Source: a virus. Taken from it: 26,727 bases of DNA. The notes under the pieces were generated by a model. The model was not told the DNA's origin and searched no databases. It saw only the letters and a list, made by a program, of their open reading frames with translations. How positions within the stretch are numbered: position 1 is the first letter of the stretch; each line of letters starts with the position of its first letter. Position numbers and translations under genes: made by a program. This document shows positions 1 through 7,448 of this stretch, one piece after another. The stretch spans positions 1-26,727 of IMG/VR virus record IMGVR_UViG_3300029993_000025. One strand, written 5' to 3'.

Positions 1-48
1 TGCTACAACATCAAGTACAAGGATTGCATCCCGAGTCCTTTCTTCTAG
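1..48 (+). CDS. C-terminal end of an unknown gene (partial)
   Basis: The window opens inside a reading frame that runs to TAG at 46-48 and encodes the last 15 residues of a protein (ending KDCIPSPFF). It is followed 9 nt later by the next start codon, the spacing seen throughout this gene array. The fragment is too short to assign. A Lys-Asp-(Lys)-Cys-Ile-Pro-Ser stretch also occurs near the C-terminus of the cysteine-rich protein at 17542-18624, which may be chance. Confidence 0.5.
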   Translation, partial: CYNIKYKDCIPSPFF

Positions 49-57
49 GAGAAAATA

Positions 58-579
58 ATGGCATTCAGAGGTAATGTACTCGGCTACGAACGTTACACGA
101 CCGTATACAACTACACCAAGGAACATGGTGAGGTATCCATAGACCAAGTGGTCAAAGATACATCTATACCACGCAGCGTAGTGTGGAGGATACTGGTAAA
201 CGGCAAGGACTTCAAAGAATCAAGGCGGCAACCCAGAGGGGGTCATGGTCCGGCAGTACGGTACTTCGTCGCCCTCCCACCAATGGTGGCTGACGACCCT
301 CCAGTGTTTACCAAGGAAGAGCGCAGGCTTCTCAAGGTCAGGGAAGCATTTGAGAAACCAAAGGAACTCTGGGCCGACTATCGGGCACTCCACGCAATCG
401 ACGAGACACCGGGAATGAACACGGTAGAGGTACTCGCAGCTATGGGGTACAGTCCGGGGGTACACCCCGAGGTGCGTGCTAAGCTAAAGAACCTACCCGG
501 TGTCTTTATCCAGAGGAAGGGCAACAACTTGCTTTATTACACACAGGAAGATGCTGCGTATTTAGGCATTGACAAGTAG
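58..579 (+). CDS. Winged-helix DNA-binding protein, putative
   Basis: A 173-residue protein with a strong AGGAG ribosome site 8 nt before the ATG. Residues about 10-70 read as a helix-turn-helix of winged type: a helix with ERYTTVYNY, then a turn and recognition-helix-like segment (SIDQVVKDTSIPRSVVWRIL), then a basic Gly/Arg-rich hairpin and a beta strand (RYFVAL). A second helical segment with a similar hairpin follows at about 118-165 (VLAAMGYSPG, then VFIQRKGNNLLYYT). The likely role is DNA binding, possibly transcriptional regulation, as expected of a protein beside a recombinase gene, but I recognise no named family. A TTGACA-like element overlaps its last codons and points at the next gene. 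Confidence 0.55.
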   Translation: MAFRGNVLGYERYTTVYNYTKEHGEVSIDQVVKDTSIPRSVVWRILVNGKDFKESRRQPRGGHGPAVRYFVALPPMVADDPPVFTKEERRLLKVREAFEKPKELWADYRALHAIDETPGMNTVEVLAAMGYSPGVHPEVRAKLKNLPGVFIQRKGNNLLYYTQEDAAYLGIDK

Positions 580-597
580 ATCATCGTTTGCTAGTCT
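569..597 (+). promoter_or_regulatory. Putative sigma-70-type promoter before the recombinase
   Basis: TTGACA at 569-574 and TAGTCT at 592-597 are separated by exactly 17 nt, 19 nt before the chosen start at 616. The -35 hexamer is perfect, but the -10 is weak. The -35 overlaps the last sense codons and stop of the upstream gene, as at three other sites in the window. The short distance to the start leaves almost no leader. Confidence 0.4.
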
Positions 598-615
598 GTA
601 CTTGAGGTGAACGGA

Positions 616-1146
616 ATGAAGTATCTAAAGATTGACCAAGTGAAGGCGGTACTCAGGGAGATCGAGAGCGAGAAGGGTGAGAGGTTCAAGCTGGCCTACC
701 TCATCGGTTTCTGGCATGGCTTGCGGGCCTCCGAGATCACTGGTATCAAAGGGCGCGACCTTCGCCACGGATACGTGGACTGTAAGCGCCTGAAGGGATC
801 GCTGGCTACCTCGCAACGGTGGCAGAAGCATCCTGACCCGGAGCTGGACGAGTACGCAATGCTCGAACGGTTGGAGATCGCGGACGATGAGCTGCTGCTG
901 CCCATCGGTCGTGACTGGGTTCGCAAAGTATTCAAAGCCGCTGCACTGCGGGCTGGTATCAACCCACGGTTCGCGCACACGCACACGCTGAAGCACTCGA
1001 TTGCCATGCTCGTCATTGGGTCCGGTATTGAGAACGCTAAACAAAGACTTGGCCACAAGAGCTTGTCCTCGACTGGCTACTACCTGAGAGTGTCTGACGA
1101 TACTGCTTCAGATGCAATCAACTCCCATCTAGGAATCGAGGCATAA
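616..1146 (+). CDS. Minimal tyrosine recombinase/integrase catalytic domain
   Basis: Site-specific recombinase of the tyrosine (integrase/Xer) family, expected to cut and rejoin DNA through a phosphotyrosine. Numbering from the ATG at 616, which has GAGGTGA 5 nt upstream: R37 in HGLRASEI is box I, H123-T-L-K126 is box II, H147 lies in LGHKS, and Y155/Y156 are the nucleophile candidates in STGYYLRV. At 176 residues it is only the catalytic domain; the N-terminal core-binding domain of a typical 300-400 residue integrase is missing. The second catalytic arginine of box II (HxxR) is replaced by lysine. A GTG at 607 is in frame but lies inside the ribosome site. I see no flanking att duplication in the window. 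Confidence 0.8.
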   Translation: MKYLKIDQVKAVLREIESEKGERFKLAYLIGFWHGLRASEITGIKGRDLRHGYVDCKRLKGSLATSQRWQKHPDPELDEYAMLERLEIADDELLLPIGRDWVRKVFKAAALRAGINPRFAHTHTLKHSIAMLVIGSGIENAKQRLGHKSLSSTGYYLRVSDDTASDAINSHLGIEA

Positions 1147-1758
1147 GTGAATCCATCGAGCGCAATACTCTCCAAGTCTCTCGTCAACTGCCACTGCAAG
1201 GGCATGGACTCCTTACTCATCAAAGAAGGGCCGGGGATGGTCCGCATGTTCATCGCCCGCCCTGAACATGAGCTGTGGCGTAACAACCCCGGCACATTTG
1301 GTGTAACCTTCTCGATTGCCCTTCACCGGCATCGTACGGATGTCACACTCATGCCAGTGTTAGGTGAGCTATATAACGTCGAGGCAGCCATGGGCCAGAG
1401 TGATCCTCTCGTCAGCACAGTACCCATGCAGAGCTTTAGCTATGCGTCACCGATCCTTGAGAAGGATGGTAGGGGTGGCTTTGCGCCCTTGGATCGCGCC
1501 TACCTACCTCTGAGGCTCAGGGCGAGGCGTCTCTTGGAACCCACTCACCTCGCTGCGCAGGCTCTCCACTCGGTCTATGTCCCAAAGGGCAAACCGGCTG
1601 CGTGGTTCATCTTTGAAGGAGAGCCGAACCGCGAGTACAATTCCATCGTATACTCTAACGACTTCTCACTGGACAAGCTGGACCTGTCCCAGTACGACCA
1701 GCCGATGACATCTGATCGCCTACGCGAGGACTTGGAGCTGATAGGAGTTCGCTGCTAA
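1147..1758 (+). CDS. Hypothetical protein, 203 residues
   Basis: Starts with GTG directly after the recombinase stop, with GAGG 5 nt upstream, so the two genes are probably translationally coupled. No family recognised. The sequence is a mix of hydrophobic strands and charged turns with no membrane segment. It has two cysteines near the N-terminus (NCHCKG, C16 and C18) and ends in Cys. Its stop overlaps the next start by one base (TAATG). Confidence 0.6.
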   Translation: MNPSSAILSKSLVNCHCKGMDSLLIKEGPGMVRMFIARPEHELWRNNPGTFGVTFSIALHRHRTDVTLMPVLGELYNVEAAMGQSDPLVSTVPMQSFSYASPILEKDGRGGFAPLDRAYLPLRLRARRLLEPTHLAAQALHSVYVPKGKPAAWFIFEGEPNREYNSIVYSNDFSLDKLDLSQYDQPMTSDRLREDLELIGVRC

Positions 1759-2321
1759 TGGGCGTTCTCCCCGGCGTACCCGGTACGCCTAGCAAGTTCA
1801 CAATGAAGAAGGACTCATTCGGGGGAATCAACGTCTACGATGAGGACGGCTACCTCGTGGTGGGAACCGGCACTGTTGCTGAGGCGAAGGCGTCGGTAGC
1901 GAAGTACATGCCCCCGAAAGTGGACCCGTACACGGGTGGCCCGCTACCATCGATGATGTCTGTGGGTGCGCTATACTGGACGACCAAGGAGGGTAAGAAG
2001 GTACTACTCTCCGAGATGGAAGACTCGCACCTGATGAACGCGCTCTTTATGACTGAGCGCAACCTGAAGACTGCGAATGAGAAAATGGATGCACTGAGCG
2101 TAGAGATGACCGAGTTGCAGAACAAGCGCAACAAGCTCAGGGACTCCCTGAATATCTACGAAAAGAATCAGGAGAAGCTGAAGTTAGAAAAGAAGCGAAG
2201 ACAGAATGCGAAGCTGGCTGAGAAAGAAGCTGTGTTATTACAGATGCGTGAGGCCCAAGCGAAGCATAAGGTTGTGGTAGTAAAACCCGAGCATGTAGGC
2301 AGGAGGTTCCGTGATGAGTGA
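1758..2321 (+). CDS. Hypothetical coiled-coil protein with C-terminal GRRFRDE peptide
   Basis: A 187-residue protein. The N-terminal ~80 residues are Gly/Pro-rich and probably small folded or extended. Residues ~85-170 are almost entirely Lys, Glu, Gln, Leu and Ala with heptad-like spacing, typical of a long coiled coil. It ends exactly with GRRFRDE (181-187), a peptide also found in the nuclease at 5594-7108 and at the end of the protein at 17542-18624. The codons of this peptide also contain the AGGAGG ribosome site of the next gene. Function unknown; the coiled coil suggests oligomerisation or a scaffolding role. Confidence 0.65.
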   Translation: MGVLPGVPGTPSKFTMKKDSFGGINVYDEDGYLVVGTGTVAEAKASVAKYMPPKVDPYTGGPLPSMMSVGALYWTTKEGKKVLLSEMEDSHLMNALFMTERNLKTANEKMDALSVEMTELQNKRNKLRDSLNIYEKNQEKLKLEKKRRQNAKLAEKEAVLLQMREAQAKHKVVVVKPEHVGRRFRDE

Positions 2322-2622
2322 GGGGATGTGGATTCGATGTGAATGGTGCGGACTGACTGACTGCAATCATGCACCTGTCTATGATGCTCTTCTGGACGCA
2401 CTAGGGGCTGGCGAATCTATCCGCATCGAATTTCAAAACTATACACAGGGGCAGATCGATGAAATCTACGAAGTATGCGGAGAAGATGTAGACGCCTTCA
2501 TGTTTCCAGAAAATCAGACCAAGGGTGGGCTTCGACCGCTTAGAGAATGCCCTGCTTGCGGACTAGGTATGCCGGATTCTCATGTTTGCAGGGCCAAGGC
2601 GGGCACTACGCTAACTGCATAG
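2314..2622 (+). CDS. Small zinc-ribbon-like protein
   Basis: ATG at 2314 lies 7 nt after a perfect AGGAGG (2301-2306); the GTG at 2311 is too close to it. The 102-residue product has a CEWC pair near the start and a CPAC pair plus a later Cys and His near the end, so paired Cys-x-x-Cys knuckles could bind one zinc ion. The middle is acidic and helical. No named family recognised. It overlaps the upstream gene by 8 nt. Confidence 0.6.
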   Translation: MSEGMWIRCEWCGLTDCNHAPVYDALLDALGAGESIRIEFQNYTQGQIDEIYEVCGEDVDAFMFPENQTKGGLRPLRECPACGLGMPDSHVCRAKAGTTLTA

Positions 2623-2693
2623 GAAATCTCTGCACGGACACACTGAATAACAAGCCAAACTGCAAATTGAAACCCAAGGGAGGAAGTTTAGAG

Positions 2694-2996
2694 ATGAAGA
2701 TAATACTATTGCTAGTTCTACTGTCAAGTCAGACACGCCTGCCAGTACCGAAGCCGTCGACGCCATCGGAGGAGTCTTGCAGGGATCATCTATCCCGTCT
2801 GCAAACATCGTTGGCCCGTACAGCGTATCTTCTTGGTAAGGACAAGCGGGCGCACCAGATCGAGAAGGACAAGGAGCATCGGTTCCAACCTCTCGTGCTT
2901 CAGGGCCGTGACCAGTGCTCTGATATGTACCTTCATAACCTCGACATAGAGCTGTCCTATGAGCAGTACGCCGTCACGGGGGTGGTGATCGAATGA
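2694..2996 (+). CDS. Small protein with hydrophobic N-terminus, possibly secreted or membrane-anchored
   Basis: The frame is open further upstream, but ATG 2694 is the best start: GGGAGGA lies about 10 nt before it and the earlier part overlaps the previous gene. The 100-residue product opens MKIILLLVLLSSQ, a Lys followed by a run of hydrophobic residues, like a short signal peptide or anchor. The remainder is charged with two cysteines (ESCRDHL and DQCSDMY) that could form a disulfide. The stop overlaps the next start (ATGA), linking it to a tiny membrane protein. Function unknown. Confidence 0.55.
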   Translation: MKIILLLVLLSSQTRLPVPKPSTPSEESCRDHLSRLQTSLARTAYLLGKDKRAHQIEKDKEHRFQPLVLQGRDQCSDMYLHNLDIELSYEQYAVTGVVIE

Positions 2997-3124
2997 GCGA
3001 GATCATCATGGACTTTATAATCCGAGCTGGCCGCATTTATCTTGTGGGTATTGCTGTCGTGCTCGTTGTAGTAGCTGGTTACACGTTGAGACAAAGATGG
3101 CTTGACAGGAAGAGCCGACTGTAG
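2993..3124 (+). CDS. 43-residue single-pass membrane protein
   Basis: ATGA overlap with the preceding gene supports this short frame. The product has a few polar residues, then a hydrophobic stretch (about residues 14-30, YLVGIAVVLVVVAGYTL) and a basic tail (RQRWLDRKSRL), giving one predicted transmembrane helix with a cytoplasmic C-terminus. The tail codons contain the TTGACA of the next promoter. It could be a lysis accessory, superinfection-exclusion or membrane-anchoring peptide; nothing in the sequence decides. Confidence 0.5.
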   Translation: MSEIIMDFIIRAGRIYLVGIAVVLVVVAGYTLRQRWLDRKSRL

Positions 3125-3130
3125 TACTGT
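3102..3130 (+). promoter_or_regulatory. Putative sigma-70-type promoter for the RMF-like gene
   Basis: TTGACA at 3102-3107, 17 nt, then TACTGT at 3125-3130. It is followed by about 80 nt without a gene before the TTG start at 3209, so an untranslated leader of about 70 nt is likely. The -35 sits inside the upstream membrane-protein gene. I see nothing else convincing in 3125-3208 apart from weak short inverted repeats. Confidence 0.5.
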
Positions 3131-3208
3131 AAAGAAGTACCGCTTCACCCATCACGGTCTGGGGAACCACCCGGATGGTCGCACGACACTGTATTAGGAA
3201 TCACCCGT

Positions 3209-3673
3209 TTGTCAAACAAGAAGGCTTCACTCGGCGCACTCAAGGCCGGTTACGACGCATACTATGGTGCTTACAGCACTGGATACTTTGGAGCAGACCA
3301 CAAACCGCAACGCATCGACGTTCCGTACACTACCAACCCGCAGCGTGATCTATGGCTCAAAGGTTGGCGCTTCGCCCAGAAGACTCATGAGCGCGGTGGT
3401 CACTTCAGCCACACCCCGCAGTTCCCGCACTACTACCTAGGGCCGGACAAGGCGGCGATTCAAGCAGCAAAGCAGAAGGCTCAGGCCGCGTTCAAGGCCA
3501 AGCAGAAGTCGAAGGATGGATTCAAGACCTATCCTAAGAATGGACCCGCCACTGTGGTCCGTGTTAGGGTTCAACCTAACGGTACTGAGAAGCGTACAGT
3601 CGTTCAACGGGGCGATGTGAACCTCAACCGGCTGGAGAATCGCTTCAACAAGAAGAACAGGACGGTAGTATAG
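3209..3673 (+). CDS. RMF-like (ribosome modulation factor) domain protein
   Basis: Residues about 10-57 match the ribosome modulation factor pattern: L-K-A-G-Y-D-A near the start, then V-P-Y (CPY in RMF), then NPQRDLWLKGWRFA, which parallels RMF's N-Q-R-x-x-W-L-x-G-W-R-E-A. RMF in gammaproteobacteria is a ~55-residue protein that binds 30S subunits and drives ribosomes into inactive 100S dimers. Here the domain is followed by ~95 residues rich in Lys, Arg, Gln and Ala, consistent with RNA binding. The start is TTG (MSN...), with AGGAA 8 nt upstream, and it is the first gene after a promoter. The family match rests on motif recognition by eye, and ribosome targeting is inference. Confidence 0.55.
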   Translation: MSNKKASLGALKAGYDAYYGAYSTGYFGADHKPQRIDVPYTTNPQRDLWLKGWRFAQKTHERGGHFSHTPQFPHYYLGPDKAAIQAAKQKAQAAFKAKQKSKDGFKTYPKNGPATVVRVRVQPNGTEKRTVVQRGDVNLNRLENRFNKKNRTVV

Positions 3674-3885
3674 TGAAACCCCGCAGATGGAAACGGCCAT
3701 TTGATATCCGCAAAGCGTGTTTACTCGTGGCCGATTCCTTCGTGCGGTACTATGATGAGGGCTGGCGACACGGCTACGTTGAGAGCCTATCGTCGTCCAC
3801 CGTCCGAGTCAAGCCGTGGAAGACTTGCAACGCTACCGTGCAGCCGAGGAGCGTAACCGTTACGCTGGGAGATATCGAGATATGA
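3673..3885 (+). CDS. Small basic hypothetical protein
   Basis: GTG start overlapping the previous TAG by one base. The 70-residue product is basic at the N-terminus (MKPRRWKRPF), then has YYDEGWRHGYVESL followed by beta-rich TVRV/ATVQ/VTVTL segments, a composition like a small SH3-type or KOW-type barrel. No family recognised. Confidence 0.5.
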   Translation: MKPRRWKRPFDIRKACLLVADSFVRYYDEGWRHGYVESLSSSTVRVKPWKTCNATVQPRSVTVTLGDIEI

Positions 3886-3913
3886 CAGTAAGCTTAGAGA
3901 GGACGAGGACTAG

Positions 3914-5158
3914 ATGCTCATAGGGCTACCACCTGAGATGTTGAATCAGTTTACCGCCAGTGGAGCAATGCTTCTAGTTATGGGTGGTGTGATGGCCTAC
4001 ATGAAATCAGTGCCGCAGATGATTTGGCTCTGGTTCAAACGACAAGTACTCGTAAGCGTAACAGTGAAGGACGACGACCCTTCCTTTCTTTGGGTGAAGG
4101 AGTGGATCACCAAGCAGAAATTCATGCCGCGTGTACGCCGCGTCGATCTTGACTCGACCATCCGTGGCAAGCTCATCTCTCTGATGCCCGCGCCGGGGGA
4201 GCACTTCTTCTGGCACAAGCGTCTACCATTCTGGCTGAACTACACGCGGAGCGAGGATAAGAAGGGCGGCTGGGACGCGAAGAGGAGTGAGACAATCTCC
4301 TTCAGCACGATTGGCCGCAGGCAGGAACGCATCAAGCAGTTCGTTACCGAGATCATCGAGATTCACAAAGAGGCTGAGCGTAGTGAGAGCAAGCTGTATG
4401 TGTGGGACGAGTACTGGATAAAGCTGAGGAGCTATTCGCCGCGTACGTTTGAGTCCGTGGTGCTCGACGGGCAGGAGAAGGAGAAACTGCTGCAAGACGT
4501 AAACGAGTTCCTAGGCGACAAGGAACGCTATAGGGAGCTGGGTATCCCTTACCATCGTGGCTACGCCTTCTATGGGCCTCCGGGGACCGGCAAGACATCC
4601 TTGGCGTCAGGGTTAGCGTACCAACTGAGCCGGGACATTTACCTGATGAACCTTGGTGACCTGAGTGACAAGGGATTGAAGACTGCGATAAGCACTGTGC
4701 CCGAAGGTTCGATCATCATGTTCGAGGACATCGACGCATCTGGTGCTGGCAAGAAACGCAAGGCCACTAATGACGGCCCAAGGGATCAGGAGTGGAAGGA
4801 AGGCGTAACACCCGGACCCCACCCGAACAAAGTTGAAGATAGTGATGGACACGAGAAGCTGTTTGGTGTTACACTATCTGGGTTACTGAATGTTCTCGAT
4901 GGCTTTCATGCCCCTAGCGGCGTGATCTACATCATGACCACGAACCATCTCGACAATCTGGACCCGGCGTTGATTAGGCCCGGTCGGATCGATGTACTTC
5001 TGCACCTTGGTCAAGCGACCGACGATCAGAAGATCAAGCTGTACCAACGCTTTTACCCGGAGGATTCCCTAGCACAGGCGACCTCTTTTGTCAAGGGGCG
5101 GCCAGAAGGCGATACGATGGCTCAGTTCCAAGGCGCACTTCTAACGAAAAGGAGATAG
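3914..5158 (+). CDS. BCS1-like membrane-anchored AAA+ ATPase
   Basis: AAA+ ATPase of the BCS1 subfamily. Mitochondrial BCS1 moves the folded Rieske iron-sulfur protein across the inner membrane. Residues ~15-35 form a hydrophobic anchor, followed by a beta-rich BCS1_N-like region to ~180, then the signature SPRTFESVVLDG and GIPYHRGYAFYGPPGTGKTS. Walker A is 221-229 (K227), Walker B IIMFEDID (E271, D272), sensor-1 TTN 342-344, and the arginine finger is in RPGR 355-358. The core is complete. A charged insertion of about 40 residues follows Walker B, where family members usually have a shorter loop. The C-terminus is brief. The gene is 1 nt from a small membrane-protein gene. Family assignment is firm; substrate and role in a phage are unknown. 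Confidence 0.85.
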   Translation: MLIGLPPEMLNQFTASGAMLLVMGGVMAYMKSVPQMIWLWFKRQVLVSVTVKDDDPSFLWVKEWITKQKFMPRVRRVDLDSTIRGKLISLMPAPGEHFFWHKRLPFWLNYTRSEDKKGGWDAKRSETISFSTIGRRQERIKQFVTEIIEIHKEAERSESKLYVWDEYWIKLRSYSPRTFESVVLDGQEKEKLLQDVNEFLGDKERYRELGIPYHRGYAFYGPPGTGKTSLASGLAYQLSRDIYLMNLGDLSDKGLKTAISTVPEGSIIMFEDIDASGAGKKRKATNDGPRDQEWKEGVTPGPHPNKVEDSDGHEKLFGVTLSGLLNVLDGFHAPSGVIYIMTTNHLDNLDPALIRPGRIDVLLHLGQATDDQKIKLYQRFYPEDSLAQATSFVKGRPEGDTMAQFQGALLTKRR

Positions 5159-5159
5159 T

Positions 5160-5360
5160 ATGCACTTTCCGCATGTAAGGCCACCTCGGATTCACTGGCA
5201 GCACTACCTGACTCGCAAGGTTCTGATACTCGCCGGTCTGGTAGTCGTCACGTACTTCGTGGAGCAGCAGATGCACACGAGTGTCATCAACCACGTTCAC
5301 GAGCTGACCCTTGGCACGCTGTTCGAGCACGTGTTGTTTGGTATCCCGTTCGAGGAGTAA
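5160..5360 (+). CDS. Small single-pass membrane protein next to the BCS1-like ATPase
   Basis: ATG with AAGGAG immediately upstream, 1 nt after the ATPase stop. The 66-residue product has a His/Arg-rich N-terminus, a hydrophobic helix about 19-35 (RKVLILAGLVVVTYFVE) and an amphipathic tail with several His. One transmembrane helix, N-terminus inside, is likely. Position suggests a partner or substrate of the ATPase, but this is only inference. Confidence 0.6.
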   Translation: MHFPHVRPPRIHWQHYLTRKVLILAGLVVVTYFVEQQMHTSVINHVHELTLGTLFEHVLFGIPFEE

Positions 5361-5362
5361 TC

Positions 5363-5569
5363 ATGGATTCAATCTTAGGGCCGGTGAAAAGGTCAAAGCC
5401 TACCACCGGCATAGTAACAGAATGTGTGCAGAATCAAGACGGCTTCACCTACTTCGGTGAGGACGGTCTCATCGGCTTCTCAAAAGTGAGTTGCGCGAAA
5501 GCGGTTGTGGACTGGCAACAGAACCATAGCCACCCAGAGGAGAACGTGCCCATGCGGGCATTGATCTAA
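5363..5569 (+). CDS. Small hypothetical protein, 68 residues
   Basis: ATG preceded by GAGGAG (in the end of the previous gene), 2 nt after that gene's stop. No membrane segment. The central sequence TGIVTECVQNQDGFTYFG reads as paired beta strands, and two cysteines are present. Not recognised. Confidence 0.5.
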   Translation: MDSILGPVKRSKPTTGIVTECVQNQDGFTYFGEDGLIGFSKVSCAKAVVDWQQNHSHPEENVPMRALI

Positions 5570-5593
5570 CTGGTGAGTTGACGTAAGGGACGA

Positions 5594-7108
5594 GTGGCTT
5601 TAGAAGGATTCATCAAACAGTTTGGTGGCATCACCGAAGAGTATAAGTTTTACAATGGCGAGGTGACTATCAGGTACGATGTGGATGCCCACGTCTACCT
5701 GCTTGAAACAGAAACCGGGGAGCTGGAACCACAGGACGGTGTTACGACCGTCTGCCACATCATCGACAAGTCCGCTGCACTCGTGCCGTGGGGTTGCAAG
5801 ATGATGGCCCAAAAGCTCCTGAAGGATGTGCCGGGATCAGTAGTGGGCTTTCCCCCATGCCACGTCATCCCTGTGCCGGACCTTGAGAAGTGGGTCTTGG
5901 ACGCTAAGGGTGCCCACAAGGAGAAGCTTGAAGAGGCCGGTGCTATCGGTCACTCCGCGCATGACTGGATCGAGCAGTACATCAAGCTGAAGATTTGGCA
6001 GAAGGAGCTGAAGTCTGCCGAGGTGATGGACACCGAAGCATACGCATTGTTTACGCAGGCGGTGAAGGATCACATGGGCTGGAAGCGTGCCAAGCTCGAT
6101 GAGCGGGCGCTGAACGCAACCAAGGCCGCGCTCGACTGGATGCAGAAGCACAACGTCCGGTGGAGATTCACCGAGCGAAAGATTTACAGTCGCAAGCACA
6201 AGTATGCCGGTACACTGGACGGTTTGTGTGAAGTGGACTCGTGCGACAACCCGCGATGCTGCCCCCATCCGTTCAAGGACCGGCTGACGGTAGCGGACTG
6301 GAAGACATCGAACTACCTGTACTTGGAGTACTTGCTACAGACAGCGGCTTATGAGGCGGCCTATGAAGAAGAGACCGGCGAGGTGGTTGAGGATCGATGG
6401 ATCATCCGACTGGGTAAAGACGACGGCGAATTTGAAACATGGCACCTTGAATCGCATAACTTCGTGGATGACTTTGGTGGATTTATTGATGCTCTTGACC
6501 TTGTTCGTCGAGTCCGCAAGATCGAGTCCCGCATCCAAGAACGAAAACAGTCTTTGAGGGACGCCATCAAAGCGGAGAAGCAAGCCGCTAAGAAGGCCAA
6601 GGACGAATCGGAGGCACTGGCGAAGGCCGAGGCCAAGGCAAAGAAGAAGCAAGAGCAGGAAGAGGCCCTACAGCTCGAATGCAAGGCATTCAAGAACTAC
6701 AAGGGCAGCCGCAAACCGACCTGCAACGATGGGAAGGGATGCAAAGCCTGTAATGATCTGTTCGCGTCCAAGCATCCGATAGACCTGAGCTACAAAGCTC
6801 TGGGGTACAAGCGCGACGTAGATGGCGAACTTATCGAACCTAAGAACGTGGCCAGCCTGATGGACGTGCTGGGCCGGAAGTTCAGAGACGAGGAACCATG
6901 CAAGGACAAACCAGCCTCAACGAATGGGGCGACGACGAGTGGTATAGGCACTGGCAAGAAGCTGACCTCGTGTGTAGCTTCGGACCCGTGGACACCAATG
7001 GTGACCTGCGACGGGAACCACGGAGCGCCGAGGTGCTACAGTCCGACGTGTTGGCAACTGGATGTGTACCCGTGGCACCACCTGACGAAGGGAGCCGATA
7101 GTGAGTGA
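5594..7108 (+). CDS. PD-(D/E)XK (Cas4/RecB-type) nuclease
   Basis: GTG start after AAGGGA. The 504-residue protein carries the nuclease core of the PD-(D/E)XK superfamily: GHSAHDWIE at 119-127 (motif I, His/Glu), AGTLDG with D209, DWK with D235 and K237, and Q249 in YLLQTAAYEAAY. These are the metal ligands and catalytic lysine expected of a RecB/Cas4-like exonuclease acting in phage recombination. A coiled-coil stretch rich in Lys, Glu and Ala covers ~300-350, followed by a CNDGKGCKAC cysteine cluster, then GRKFRDE at 427-433, then a 71-residue Cys/His/Trp-rich tail. The cysteine cluster may bind zinc or an iron-sulfur centre; the spacing does not decide. The stop lies 8 nt inside the next gene. 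Confidence 0.8.
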   Translation: MALEGFIKQFGGITEEYKFYNGEVTIRYDVDAHVYLLETETGELEPQDGVTTVCHIIDKSAALVPWGCKMMAQKLLKDVPGSVVGFPPCHVIPVPDLEKWVLDAKGAHKEKLEEAGAIGHSAHDWIEQYIKLKIWQKELKSAEVMDTEAYALFTQAVKDHMGWKRAKLDERALNATKAALDWMQKHNVRWRFTERKIYSRKHKYAGTLDGLCEVDSCDNPRCCPHPFKDRLTVADWKTSNYLYLEYLLQTAAYEAAYEEETGEVVEDRWIIRLGKDDGEFETWHLESHNFVDDFGGFIDALDLVRRVRKIESRIQERKQSLRDAIKAEKQAAKKAKDESEALAKAEAKAKKKQEQEEALQLECKAFKNYKGSRKPTCNDGKGCKACNDLFASKHPIDLSYKALGYKRDVDGELIEPKNVASLMDVLGRKFRDEEPCKDKPASTNGATTSGIGTGKKLTSCVASDPWTPMVTCDGNHGAPRCYSPTCWQLDVYPWHHLTKGADSE

Positions 7109-7448
7109 GATTCGATACCCTGTAGTCCCGCCTTACGAACCAGAGCAGGGCGAAGTGCTGATGGAGCGACCGGGCCAGTCATGGCACCCAACGCTTTTCA
7201 CATGGGTTCCGTTAGGCGACCCTCGTCTACCGTTCCGGTTCCCCGGCACGCCTGCACAAGTCTACCGACAAGCTATGGATCAGATCGTGTCTGAGTCGGT
7301 CATGAAGGCCACCATTGGTCAGTGGGCCGACTACCTCTGGGAGTCAGACTTCGGAGACCCGCCTGAGGGCTGGGTAGAGGTTCGGTCTGGGATGCCGGGA
7401 GTGACCCGGCGCTTTATCCCTCCAGTGAGCGTAGAGCATCATGAATAG
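7101..7448 (+). CDS. Hypothetical protein, 115 residues
   Basis: GTG start with AAGGGAG 8 nt upstream, overlapping the nuclease stop by 8 nt. The product is rich in Pro, Trp and aromatic residues (for example VPPYEPEQGEV, WHPTLFTWVPLG) with no membrane segment. Such Pro/Trp-rich short proteins are common unknowns in phage. Function not recognised. Confidence 0.55.
   Translation: MSEIRYPVVPPYEPEQGEVLMERPGQSWHPTLFTWVPLGDPRLPFRFPGTPAQVYRQAMDQIVSESVMKATIGQWADYLWESDFGDPPEGWVEVRSGMPGVTRRFIPPVSVEHHE

Noticed and set aside
4866-4873. TACACT preceded by GTGT in the ATPase gene, resembling the -10 of the promoter at 18621.
   Set aside because: No TTGACA-like element at 16-18 nt upstream, and it is fully inside codons.
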